Assembly (NCBI GenBank): GCA_905250025.1
Contig: CAJNOJ010000468.1
Span: forward strand, 1 to 64,000
Source of the DNA: Adineta ricciae
Lineage: Eukaryota; Rotifera; Eurotatoria; Adinetida; Adinetidae
Direction of reading: 5' to 3'
DNA: 64,000 bases
Shown one piece after another: positions 35,000 to 46,279 of the stretch. Positions within the stretch are counted from its first letter, which is position 1. Each line of letters begins with the position of its first letter. The notes under the pieces are model-generated. The model was not told where the DNA came from and did not search any database. It worked only from the letters and a program-made list of their open reading frames with translations. Both the position numbers and the translations under genes were made by a program.

Positions 35000-35768
35000 C
35001 ACTATAAAAAAATATTTCTATACAAATTCGTATCGCTATTGAAAAGGACAAGTTATACTATGAACTTTTTCCTTTAAATTCTCCTCTATAGTTCATCACG
35101 ATTGTAACAATTAATCCTTGCATGAATATTACAACTAACCCTCGACTAAACTAGTAGCTCAATATACAATAATCTTCAGAGATGTTTTCTATGGAAAAAG
35201 TCGGAAATATGTCCTAGGAAACCACTTTCCGAGGATGGTTCTCATTCATCTCACAGTTTTAAGAACAAATTTGACCATTATTGTCGTTCTCCTTATTTGT
35301 CGGATGTTTCTAAATGGATACCACTGTTCAAATGGAACGGTAACTTTGTAATAATGATAATCATGACTTTGTCATCTTCCACCATGTCTGCCTATTTTCA
35401 ACCGAACAATACATACTGTGCAATAAGATAAGGTTGCTTAAACATTTCAAATACAAATTTGCTTGATTTTCTTCGTTGGCGTATCAGAAGATTCCTTTGG
35501 GAGCAGTTTGTTATTGGTGGGCATCCCTATGGTGCGCCACTCACGGCTCGCCGCTCCCCAAGCTTCTCATCTGCAAGGTTAACTATCCAATTTTATAAAT
35601 CAAGATGTCTGACTGAACAGTTTTTACCAAAATAATCCATAATAAAATGATCGAATCAGGTCACGATCTAACTCCTCTATTCTATGAATACTGTCGCTTT
35701 TCTTCTCTATAATTTCACAACTAAAAATTAGTTTAAAACACTCTTTATTATCAGCATGTAATTCATCG
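35000..35768. repeat. Dispersed repeat related to the 5.8-6.0 kb copy
   Basis: 35135-35350 aligns, diverged, with 5830-6015 in direct orientation ('ctcgactaaactagtagctcaa', later 'aaatggaacggtaactt'). A short GC-richer stretch (35515-35570) is unexplained. No coding sequence recognised. Confidence 0.55.
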
Positions 35769-35937
35769 TACAAAGTACCAAAGGTTCCATTCCAAAGTAC
35801 AATTAAAGTAGCTCTCAAGTACGATCAAGTATCTACAAAGTATCGTCAAAAACAAAACTAAGTACTTGAAGTATGTCCAAAGTCATTGAAAGTATGATTA
35901 AAGTCTTTCGAAGTACAGACAAGTACCACAAAGTGGA
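35769..35937 (+). repeat. Left AAGTA array
   Basis: About 12 AAGT(A) units on the plus strand, many at 9-11 bp spacing (e.g. 35795, 35806, 35817, 35827, 35838), with some longer gaps. It lies 90 bp beyond the stop codon of the transposase. Confidence 0.85.
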
Positions 35938-36027
35938 ATAATGGTGGTGAAAAGTTATCGATTTATCAAATGAAATTTAATTCCAATGAAGAAATATCGA
36001 TAATGAAAAATAGAGTCACAAATTTTA

Positions 36028-38738
36028 TCAGTTAATACTGCTCGTTTGTTGCATTACTCGAGATACACGATCACTTGATAACTTTGTTTTTGTGTTGGAT
36101 AACACCCAACATGCTGATTGTTTATGAAGATATTTAGTTTTTTCCTTTAATTTGATCCTAAAATACGAGTGTTTCAGAGCAGGATTAAGACAATCAACAA
36201 GTTTAATTCCATAGAAATTTGATTTTGTTGTGTTTAATACCTCTGTTTCATTATTTTCATTACTGTCTTCAAAAGTCAATAACTGATTATAAAACTCATC
36301 TTCTCCATCATCATCGGATTCTAGTTCTTCATTGATATACGTTGTTGCTTGTGATGAATGGCCGAACATTTTTGAACTCTTCTTTAAGTTGTTGTATATA
36401 AATTTACTTAAAATTTCCAAATTAATCATATCATTTTCTTCTAATTCTAGCAACATGTTTGAATGATGTACGATATTGACTGCTTGTTCGTACGCATCTG
36501 ACATAATTTGCTCAAGATCCAATGTATTTATCTCATCTAAATTATCTGCCACTGTCAATAAATCATCATGTTTATGCTTGTGATGGACTGGAAATGACAA
36601 ACCATTATTCAGTTGATTGTGCTTGATTTGATTTAATATGCATAATTTTTGTGCACGTTGAACAAAATTTTTCACAGTAAAGTTTATCATGGTAGAGAAA
36701 GAACCACTTAATAATCGTGCAGCACGAAAAACGGATTCGCATGGCTGCGATGAGAAAAGATTTATATTAATTAAAGCCTGTTTAGGTAAATGTTTTAGTA
36801 TCACTAGGAGTATCAAATAAATCAGATTGTGTGCATTCAACTCAACACAAATGTATGCAGGTTTTGAAATAAAATGCTTGTGTACATCATTCTTCTTTGA
36901 AGTTGTTACTTTATTTCTCGAAGAATTTGAAATTGAATTTATTATTAACCATGCCAACCATAAGCGACAAATAAATACGACACACCATGCTGATTGTACG
37001 CCAATGTAGGTGTACAGAAATAGTATAGAATTAAAAAATCCAGTATCACGGGTCAAAAGAATCGAAAATAAACTTACGTTCACGAACGGATGTTTCTCTA
37101 TTAATATAAGCATTCACTATCATTTTAATTAAAGTTAAGTAAATGACGGTTCCATTCGTCTCATCACGATCAACCAAAAGTTTTATTACATCCTCTGATA
37201 TTATCTTGATGCACGAGTTAAAATTCTGTCTATCTTTCGGGTTAATGTCACTTATCGTAAGACCATGATCGAGTTTTGTATGACACCCATCACTAACCAA
37301 TGCTTCAATGTGTGCTATATTGATTTTATCAGTTCCAATACGTAAATCAGCTGTAGAAGACAGCATCCTGTTTCTCAATTTTGTTACGATATGAATCGGA
37401 TCCTGAAAAAACAAGAAAAGCTGATGCTCTCCAAGAAAAAACCAAGTCCAATGTGTTGGTATATTAATTTTAAATGCATGTTCATTTTTATCCCATTTTA
37501 AGTCATAGGAAGATGCGAAAAAACCACTGGCTAGTCGCATGGCACTTACATACCGCCTATCCGCATCTAATTTAAATTAAAGAAGCGTATTAGAAAATAT
37601 AAATGCTTTAGAATTTACCTGTAGCGAAACCGATAATGCGGACGTTTTGCTTCAAACATTGTTGGAAAACATGCATCCATCGATGAAATACATTTACTGC
37701 GGTGATTTTATTGTCAACACCGTACGCAGATAACAACAATGGTCTTGGAATACATGATTGACTTTCTACAGTTGGTATTCCTTGAAACATGTGGACATTT
37801 AGTAACGGAGCTATTTCTTTATTATCATAAATTGCTTTTAATTCACCAAATGTATTTGCTTGATAGAATCGTGGTGATGGAATACCATGATCAATTGGTG
37901 TGGCGAATCCGATGAAAGAATTTGTTTTAGAATCGTATTCAACTCTACGAATAACTCCCGTAGTGTCTTCAGAGCAAAAGCCAAACTCTGAGTGACATAG
38001 CCGCAGAGATTCAAAATTAAATTCTGCTTCACTAAAAACGGTTCCTGAATTATTAATCAATTCACTAAGCGTTGATAAACTAGGAACAGATCCATACAGA
38101 TTCAAACGAACAAACTCATACACTTGTTTGCCACCAAGAATATATAAACACATTGCAAAACTTTTAACCGATTCATTATGTTTAAAGTTATTTGGAGATT
38201 GTGTGAGATTATTCACTAAGTTATCGATGAATGATAATAAAAATCGATTTGACTGTTTCACGTCATTTGAGTCAGTAAAACGATACCATTTAATTAACGA
38301 TTTTAATAATGGATAACTATTCAGAAAATCATCAGTTAAATAACTTCCACAATTCTCTCTCTTTTCATTTAATGCTGTTTCTTGTTTTTGTTTTAATCCT
38401 TTTTCCAATAACTTCATAAGAAATGAAAACGCGCTTTGAATACCTGGTTTTACAATAACTTGTCCTGATTTAGATATGTAGCATGATTCAAGTTTAATAA
38501 CATCAGTTTCTTTTATATCATACTGAAAAAATGCAAAAACATCAGGCGTATTAAGTAATTTTGTAACAGAATTGATCAATTGTATTTTTAAAATTTTCGC
38601 TAATGAATCACCTGCTGTTGATTGAATAAAATCGTAAAAGCGATAGTCAACAAGTTCAAAGATATCATCTGGTAAAATCGAAATATCAACAGACATATTA
38701 TCTGATAGAGAACACATTTCTTTTGAACAATAATTCAT
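36028..38738 (-). CDS. Putative DDE-type transposase, intact, family unnamed
   Basis: Three exons (38738-37619, 37566-37078, 36989-36028) with GT-AG introns give 856 aa in frame. The N-terminal ~110 residues are homologous to the N-terminus of the divergent neighbour (39509). Motifs follow in order: 'TDADRRYVSAM' across intron 1 (Asp 374/376), 'FFQDPIHIVTKLRNRML' (Asp about 429), 'DINPKDRQNF', 'FICRLWLAWL', and 'QPCESVFRAARLLSG' (Glu about 621). A D...D...E set with 'DP.H..(K)..RN' after the second Asp recalls P-element/THAP9-like RNase H folds; the catalytic assignment is inference. I know similar uncharacterised proteins from other invertebrates but not a family name. The intact frame and splice sites suggest a recent copy. 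A truncated relative lies at 45334-45662. Confidence 0.75.
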
Positions 38739-39508
38739 ATTTATCTAAAAAAAGATGAAATTAGCGCACCATTACAGAATTTAAAAGACGAATATTTTCC
38801 AGCTAGAGAACTTGATGAATGTTGAGAGCGGTTTTCTATTTTAACTACTTTTAAATCGGCAGGAAAAAGTAGGTTTGACAATGAAGAAATTCTGTGATAC
38901 TTCTTTGCAAGAAAAGCATGGACGCATAAGCACGGTAAATAAATCTCACGAAAATAAATTACCAAAGAATGAAAAAGTTCATCAAAGAAAACCATAGAAA
39001 ATGACTATTCTGGCTAAATAACAATCTAAATAGAGTATAATCATACGTAGATCATTTTGAAAAAATATTCTGTAGAATTGTACATCGTGTCATAAATATA
39101 ATATTTCACTAATCTAATACAATGACAAAATTTTTCATATTCATCATCGATGGCGTGCGGACATCAGTATCTAAAAATCATGTTCAATGTACATTACATA
39201 TCACTCTCGAAGGTATACATGAGTCATCAATAAGATCAAAGAATTCTTTTTTATTTGTAGAGGTCTCTATTTTATGAAGGATTTAAGAAATTAGTTGTGC
39301 TATTTATATTATATACATGTATGTATACACGCATTTCTTTACCATTGGCTAGTTTTATGTACAAACCATGTGTCCGTTTCTTCTTATGCGCAGGAATTCA
39401 ATTTACTTGTTTTCTTTCGCTATAGAAATATTTCCTTTACACGAAAGCATTGTTCATCTACAGTGCTTTCTTTTGCACTTTTATTTTATCTTTTAGAGTA
39501 ATTAATTC
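38739..39508. promoter_or_regulatory. Bidirectional central region of the divergent transposon
   Basis: This 770-bp stretch lies between the two divergent start codons. Its half next to the transposase (38741-39100) is conserved in the truncated copy at 45663-46273, apart from a ~250-bp insertion there. It must hold both promoters. No individual element can be named. Confidence 0.55.
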
Positions 39509-40444
39509 ATGCATCGTGACTATTATTTTGGTCATTTACCATCGAATGTTTTAGCACTATCTGGTTATGAATTCTTCCAGTTCATTCAAAGTATTCTAGG
39601 TGAACCCGAAGTAAACCTTTTAAAAAAAATTTCTGTGAAAACAACATCGTCTTTTATGAATATTGAAGATCCATTGGCTGTTCTTAAACAAGATATTGAT
39701 GATGAAGAATTAGAGATATTAAAGAAACAATTATGTTTTAAAATGAAAAATGATAACTATTTGATTAAACCCGGTGTTGAGTCTGGATTTTCATCGCTAC
39801 AAAAAGCATTAAAAGAAAAACTAAACCAACAGATCAACAGTTCCACTAAAAAGAAACAACAACGGAATGGTGATGTATCATCTATTTCTTCTTTGACATT
39901 ATCATCTCAAGAAGCAAAAACTTCTTCATTTTCTTTACCAGAACATAAATCACATGTTCTTCAATTAATAAAAAAATGGTGTAATGACAATAAAGAAAAT
40001 TTTAATTTAGAAAATTTTCAATTGGAAGAAGATATCGATTTTACATTAAATATTCAGTTTGATGAAAATTCTACTGTACAAGCCACTATCAAGTGCAAAT
40101 GTGGTAAATTGATTTCATTGTGTAGAAATGGTTCGAAAATACAAGTGTCCAATTATTATAAACACTTGCATTCTTTTGGATGTAGTCGTATGAAAGAAAT
40201 CAAAAGAGACAACAGAAAACCGCAGGTACAGCAGCAGCAGTTGCAATCGACAATTACATCATTACGTGTTTTAACATCTCAATCATGTGTGTCACCTGTT
40301 GAAGCGCACGCTGATGAAATGGCAGATACACAATCGACACCTAATGAAAGCTCAGTTTCAAGATCGCAATCAAGTCTAAACTTGAAGCGTCCTATACCAT
40401 CTGGTTCACAACACTCCGCTTCGACCAAACGAAGCCGTAGATAA
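39509..40444 (+). CDS. Transposon accessory protein with zinc-binding-like domain
   Basis: Single-exon 311-aa protein. Residues about 5-115 align with the N-terminus of the divergent transposase: 'YEFFQFIQSILGE' against 'YDFIQSTAGDS', and 'YLIKPGVESGFSSL' against 'VIVKPGIQSAFSFL'. A Ser/Lys-rich linker follows. Then comes a Cys/His cluster (CKCG, later 'YYKHLHSFGC'), like a BED-type or related zinc-binding DNA domain, and a long polar low-complexity tail ending in basic residues. An AATAAA lies at 40518-40523. The shared domain suggests that the two proteins dimerise or contact a common partner; the zinc domain may read the flanking AAGTA arrays (inference). Confidence 0.75.
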   Translation: MHRDYYFGHLPSNVLALSGYEFFQFIQSILGEPEVNLLKKISVKTTSSFMNIEDPLAVLKQDIDDEELEILKKQLCFKMKNDNYLIKPGVESGFSSLQKALKEKLNQQINSSTKKKQQRNGDVSSISSLTLSSQEAKTSSFSLPEHKSHVLQLIKKWCNDNKENFNLENFQLEEDIDFTLNIQFDENSTVQATIKCKCGKLISLCRNGSKIQVSNYYKHLHSFGCSRMKEIKRDNRKPQVQQQQLQSTITSLRVLTSQSCVSPVEAHADEMADTQSTPNESSVSRSQSSLNLKRPIPSGSQHSASTKRSRR

Positions 40445-40684
40445 CATTATCTTTTTTTATTTTCTTGGTAGAGACGTAGAGAATCATTTGTATTTTTTAT
40501 TTTATTCCATTGTTTTCAATAAACCATTTTAAAATACACACTAAACTTGTTTTTACATAATATTTTCTTAGTTCAAAGAAAATTTTATCGTTATGTCGTA
40601 GTTTACGAAATATACGACGAATCAGATTGCTAAAAATTCGAGATTTCGATTAAATTTGTATATTACGGGAAACTAAAGCGACTT

Positions 40685-40935
40685 CAAGTACCTTCAGGTA
40701 ACATAAAGTAGTTCCAGGTAGGCCAAGTAGTTTCAAGTATCTCCAAGTGATTTCAAGTAACCTCAAGTGGCTCAAAGTAGCTTCAAGTACCATACAAGTA
40801 ACCAAAAGTCCGCTTAAGTAGGCGGAAGTATCATCAAAGTATTTGGGAAAGTAACTACAAGTATTTCAAAAGTATCGGTAAAGTATCAATAAAGTAGTTC
40901 AAAGTACATTTCAAGTACCAGGAAGTACCTCAAAG
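40685..40935 (+). repeat. Right AAGTA array with 10-bp spacing
   Basis: About 24 AAGTA/AAGTG/AGGTA units on the plus strand. From 40686 to 40796 the starts fall at 40686, 40696, 40706, 40716, 40725, 40735, 40745, 40755, 40765, 40775, 40785 and 40796, almost exactly one DNA turn apart. Spacing loosens to 10-14 bp further right. The same strand orientation is used as in the left array. Confidence 0.92.
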
Positions 40936-40979
40936 TCTAAAAGTTCGCCGTTTCCCCCTTGCCTATATCAACTTCTTCA

Positions 40980-43900
40980 CATTTCACAGCTGGGTCTGAG
41001 TTTGTAATTGATAACTCACGCCAGGCAATGAATAATATGCTTGTTGCTATGGACCTGAGTCCGATTCCATCTCAAACTCGACAAAACTTGGAAAACTGTT
41101 CTGGCAGCAGTTTGCGTCGAATGGCTTCAAAACTGAATAATGCTGTAGCAGTATTTACAGGTATGTTTCGATAATGAATTCTCATGTTCGGTTTTTCTCT
41201 ATGTAAACGATTTCTAGATAAAATGGCACAAACAATTGCTCCAGGGCAACACGAAAAACTAGTGAAAATATCGGAACGTAGTTTACGAAGCAAAAGCACT
41301 CGAGATTCAGATCAAATAATGAACGATGAAATTGTGCAAAATCTGAAGCAACTATATGACGTGTATGTCAAAGAAAGAATGCCTTTTGTTGAACAAGTTC
41401 GACTGTTATCTCTGTTACCTCGCTCGTGGAAGTACGAAATGGTCACTAATAATTTTGGTGCTTCTCAACATGCGATTAAAACAGCTCACAAGATGTTTGA
41501 TGGTCAGACTTACATACTGGAAAATGGTACTAAGCCATGTATTAGACAGAGAGCAGATCCGGAAACAATAAAACACTTTGTGAGTTGGCTTGTCGAGAGC
41601 AACACACTTGTTTCAGGTAGTTACTATAATATTAATTGTTGCAAAAAACTTCTTTTCTCCCTCCATTTGACTCTCTGCTTCATAGGAAGCTATGGCCTTA
41701 CTGTTCTACGTATGGACAACGGAGAAAAACAAGAGGTTCCTCAACAAATTCTTCAGTTGCAAAAGTCTCATGCAATTTTTTATTACAAAAAGTATTGTGA
41801 CGAAACAGATTATGAATCATTAAGTACTAGCAAGTTATATGATATCTTGAATAGTATTAAACCATCACAACAGAAAGCTGTTGCAGGCCTAGATGAGTTT
41901 GTTGTTGAAGGTGTTGAATCGTGGCGAACACTGTCAGATTTGTTGAACAGTGATCTATAATTCTAGTAGAATAAAAAAGCATTTTATTTGAGAATGCGTA
42001 TCAAGAATCACACTAAGAGCTTATTCAGAATTAGTATTCTACATTCATTTAATGCTACCTATGTTGTACAGTTACTTAACGAGACGGAATAAATGGCAGA
42101 AAACAGCGATACATATTCTTCTCTGTTATTATTATTGGTTTTTTCTTTTTTGCCAGTGCTCATATTGCTCCCTACTTCTCATTTCTTTTTCTGCTTTTGT
42201 CTTTTCTTGAAACAAATCTCTCTCGATTCCTACACTCTTCCGCATAAATTTTATCATCATGGCCAATATTTGTTCGTGTTCTATTGACTTGATATTTTCA
42301 AGAACTGAGGAGAAATGTTCATGTACTTTCCATTGTAGTGATGGTAGAAGGAATACCTATACCTCAAGCTGAACGTAAACGCTTATTGAAACAAATTGAA
42401 ATCGCAGAGAGCTACTTAAAGTCACGACATATTGCTCATTGCACAATGAATTCTAATTGTATTACTCACTGTACTACCTTTGCCTTAAGTGATCCCAACT
42501 GTGACGCACAATATATGGCGTGTAGTGAAGAACATACATCGATTTGTCTAGATTGTTTGAACATTGTTCAAACACTTGATGAAATCAAACAAAGTATTGG
42601 AAAAATATCGAATGAAGACTTACTCGCAGAAGTTGAATACGATTTTGAAAACGCCATAGAGCACACCATTGAATGGTTTCGTCACAATGTACGTGCTGCG
42701 CAGCAAGATTTTGAAAAACCGAGAATTATCTCCAAAATGGGAACGGATGAAGCGTTCTGTACCTTTGACTGGGGCCAAAAATACTTCCACAAGAATATCG
42801 AGAATCGCAAAAAAAATACTTTGGGAAAAAAGGTATGTCTGTTCTTGTTGGTTCGTTCACCTGGAAAACGGGAGCAAGATCTACCGTCGCAAATCGTACG
42901 ACAACTGATATACAATCTCCAAACACATTTGCATCCGAATCGTATATTTTGGCGTTAACAACTGCTGCTCAAACTGAGTTGGATACATTAAGTGGTGGTG
43001 AATTGATTTTAGAACAATTTAAACTAGACTTTCCACATATTAAAAGATTACATAAACGTACCGATAATGCTGGAAATTTCTCATCACATTCAACTCCTGA
43101 AGCTGAAAGATTGATCTGTGAAAATGTAGGTTTTCGATATAACATTAGTAAATGGTTAAACAATGTACTCTATCATTCAGCTTGAACTTGAACTACTAAC
43201 AAGGGACTACAGTGAAGTTCAAAAAGGGAAAGACATTTGTGATCGCGTTTGTGGAGTAGCTAAGGATCGAATGAGGTCCTGGATTGCGACTGGTAATGAC
43301 TTATTGAGTGCTTACGACATTAAAGAAGGTATGCAATATTGTGGGGGCATTAGAAACACAAAGATCGCGACAGCTGAGATAATTCCAGGTGCTGGTACGA
43401 TAATTATTAACTAATATTAAATAATTACTATAGTTTCCTTTGTTCGAAGATCATTTGGATAAAACTACCATTCCAAATATCTCATTAGTACGTTCTGTTA
43501 AGTATGGAAGCAAAGCTATGAAGATTTATAAGGCTTCTGGTATTGGAAATGGTATCTCAATAAAGTATAAAGATATAAAATTCGAAAACAATATGAGAAT
43601 GACAAGTCCTTTCACGCAGTCTATGAATGAGTGTTAGCGTCATGGGTTGTTACTACATGACGCTATCGTTTTCACATATTTATGTACATATACATAGATA
43701 TGTTTATGTTTCTTTACGTTCGTCTCTTTTCTACCTCGATTCACATTCCTTTCCGTCGTGATACACTTTTTCTTTTCTTTCCTGTGGAATGTGGTTTTTC
43801 TCTTGATCATCATGTCCTCATGATGATCTTTCTTTGTTGTCTTTCCGTCATTCTTTGTGGTAGTTAGACCACGCTGTTATTTTTCAGTCGTCGTTTCTCT

Positions 43901-44807
43901 CTATTTGTTGCTCTATATTATAGAGTAGTTTGTTTTCTTTTTCGTGTGATTCTCATTATTCGTTTTTTGTCCTTGTCTCACCCGAATAAACGTGGTTGCC
44001 ATCTCACATCTTTCACTGGGTACGGTAAGATTGATTTCTTCTTTAGAGATCCATAGATCATTTGCGATCCAGGATTCATCATTGATTGAGATAGGTACAC
44101 ACACTTTTTCGAGACTATAGGACTTTTGCATCCCCTACATCGAGAACCTCACAATGAGCAATCATCAAAACCAATACGTAAAAGGTCTGAACATTATTCA
44201 ATGACTTTTAGAAGAATTTTTCCTTTCTCACAGAAAAAATGAGCGACAATATTACGATTTGGTACTATGTCCTGTTAATGGTTGCACGGATACTTTTGAA
44301 TCAGACACAGAACTAAACGCACACATTGCTGCTAATCTGCATACAATTCCGGAACAAGTTCCTCGAACAGCGAATGATATTGCTCGAACTCATTTAACTG
44401 AAATAGTACGAACAACACGATCACGCACGAGAGCCAAAGCAGCTGCTCAACAGCAACACAGCGATGATTACGATCTATCAAGATCGCACTGCTATGAATT
44501 CCTCTCAATCTGTGGTTGGGCGCTACGCACTAGAAAGCTCAGTAATCCAATGACTCAAAAAGTAAAAGATTTTTTAGAAGAAATTTGGCTTGATTTAATC
44601 AAGACAAACTCAAGAATCATTCCAGAAAATATTCAACAAAAAATACGAGCGAAAAGAGATCAACATGGAAAAAAATTTTTCTCTACCAATGAAAATCCTT
44701 CAAGGAATCAAATAAACTATCAATGCCGCAAATTTTCCCAGAAGTATGGCATAACCTCAAAGCAACGAATCATAGATGAAATTGTCGGTCAGCACCAGAA
44801 CTCGTGA
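40980..44807 (+). pseudogene. C2H2/RNase H-like transposase-type gene, one frameshift
   Basis: Exons 40980-41160, 41218-41616, 41686-41949, 42339-43125, 43181-43394, 43450-43630 and 44234-44807 join with GT-AG introns. From the first Met (41028) the model is about 850 aa if one base is missing between 42812 and 42832, in or beside two A-runs. Motifs are a Cys/His cluster 'HCTTFALSD' with 'CSEEHTSICLDC', 'DNAGNFSSHS', 'TRDYSEVQKGKDICDR', 'GIGNG', a C2H2 finger 'CPVNGC' to 'NAHIAANLH', and 'GWALRTRK' plus 'FFSTNENPSRNQI' at the end. I recognise this order from uncharacterised zinc-finger proteins in corals and other aquatic animals; 'DNAG' and 'GKDICDR' probably belong to an RNase H-like core. 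The 5' end abuts the right AAGTA array and lacks an upstream exon. The single homopolymer frameshift could be a sequencing error, so the gene may be intact. Confidence 0.65.
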
Positions 44808-44809
44808 TG

Positions 44810-45308
44810 GTTTTTTACGAATTTTTTTAGTAATACGCTAACTTGCTGTTCTAATCGATCGCTGGTTCTAATTGTAATTTTTATATTTACAAAAAAGGTA
44901 ATAGATCGAATAACACTGCCTTTCAACTACCTTCCACTAAAAGCATGAAAACGCATGACTCTGAAATATGCTCATCGTCGGAAAATGTCTACCAAACACA
45001 TTAGAAGAAAACGTACATCTTAATAACACGCACTGAAGCTACACGTTTTCGTGAAAACTCTGCACACGAAGAAATACATATCCGAACATCTTGATCTTGA
45101 TCTTGATGTCCCATGGGCTTAGCGCCCGTTGGGGCCAACCACTATACGGATGAGATTCTTCCATTGGTACCTGCTCTGCGCAAGGTGAACCAAATCTCTA
45201 CAACTGCGGCCACACCATTCAGTTATATCGTCTACCCATTCCCTACATGGTCGTCCTCTCCTTGATTTTCCATGTATTCCAGAGAAGACGATGTGTTTCA
45301 GGAGTCTA
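44810..45308. other. Intergenic up to gap
   Basis: No gene recognised. 45100-45300 is noticeably more GC-rich than its surroundings and ends at the N at 45309, so it may come from a different element joined by scaffolding. Confidence 0.4.
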
Positions 45309-45309
45309 N
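45309..45309. other. Assembly gap (single N)
   Basis: The N is followed directly by a 25-bp sequence that recurs inverted at about 45917-45941, then by the truncated transposase copy. The join is probably a scaffold break, and the left limit of the copy is not trustworthy. Confidence 0.75.
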
Positions 45310-45944
45310 ATATGATCGAGACAATGGTATGATAACTTCATAAGAAATGAAAACCCGCTTCGAATACCTGGTTTTACAATAACTTGTCCTGATTTAGATA
45401 TGTAGCATGATTCAAGTTTAATAACATCAGTTTCTTTTATATCGTACTTAAAGAATGCAAAAATATCAGGCGTATTAAGTAATTTTGTAACCGAATTGAT
45501 GAATTGTATTTTTAAAATTCTCGCTAATGAATCACCTGCTACTGATTGAATAAAATCGTAAGAGCGATAGTCAATAAGTTCAAAGACATCATCTGGTAAA
45601 ATCGAAATAACAACAGACATATTATCTGATAGAGAACACATTTCTTTTGAACAATAATTCATATTTATCTAAAAAACATGAAATTAGCAATCATTGCAGA
45701 ATTTAAAAGACGAGTATTTTCGAGGTAGAGAACTTGATGAATGTCGAAATCGGTTTTCTATTTTAACTACTTTTAAATCGGTAGAAAAAAGTACGTTTAA
45801 ATTTTCGATGCAGTGGCATATTCAAAATAAAATAAGCAGAAAATTATAATAATTCGCTATAATGAGTAGCATAGTCAAATCATCTGAATTTATAAATAAT
45901 AGCAGTAAGAATATGCTTTATCATACCATTGTCTCGATCATATG
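45310..45944. repeat. 25-bp inverted repeat pair
   Basis: 'atgatcgagacaatggtatg' (within 45311-45335) recurs as its reverse complement at about 45917-45941, some 580 bp apart. The right member lies inside the extra ~250 bp of the truncated copy; the left one touches the N at 45309. It could be the termini of a small element, or a fold-back assembly artefact. Confidence 0.65.
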
Positions 45945-46273
45945 ATATCAATAATAAAAGCCTTATAAGAAACCATACACGAGTATAAATTCAAAGTTTC
46001 ATTTAATATTTTGTTGAAAGGAATCAGTGCTTACGATGGTATAGCAGGTATGACAATGAAGAAATTCTGTGATACTTCTTTGCAAGAAAAGCATGGACGC
46101 ATAAGCACAGCAAATAAATCTCACGAAAATAAATTACCAATGAATGGAAAAGTTCATCAAAGAAAACCATAGAAAATGACTATTCTGGATAAATAACAAT
46201 CTAAATAGAGTATAATTATACGTAGATCATTTTGAAAAAATATTCTGTAGAATTGTACATCGTGTCATAAATA
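45334..46273 (-). pseudogene. Truncated copy of the divergent transposon
   Basis: 45662-45334 encodes the first ~110 aa of the 38738 transposase with about ten substitutions, then the match ends. 45663-46273 matches the central region 38741-39100, interrupted by about 250 bp of extra sequence (45797-46048). The rest of the transposase, the accessory gene and both AAGTA arrays are missing. The open frame up to the break suggests truncation was fairly recent, or is an assembly effect of the N at 45309. Confidence 0.85.
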
Positions 46274-46279
46274 CCAATA

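Larger units (their letters stand above)
35769..40935. mobile_element. Divergent two-gene DNA transposon with AAGTA arrays
   Basis: A minus-strand transposase (36028-38738) and a plus-strand accessory gene (39509-40444) are transcribed away from a shared 770-bp centre. Arrays of AAGTA-type repeats close both sides: 35769-35937 and 40685-40935. The two proteins share a homologous N-terminal domain, so they belong together. A truncated second copy of the transposase start plus the central region lies at 45334-46273, which shows the unit is repeated in the genome. No terminal inverted repeat or target-site duplication was found, so the limits given are those of the arrays. Confidence 0.7.
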
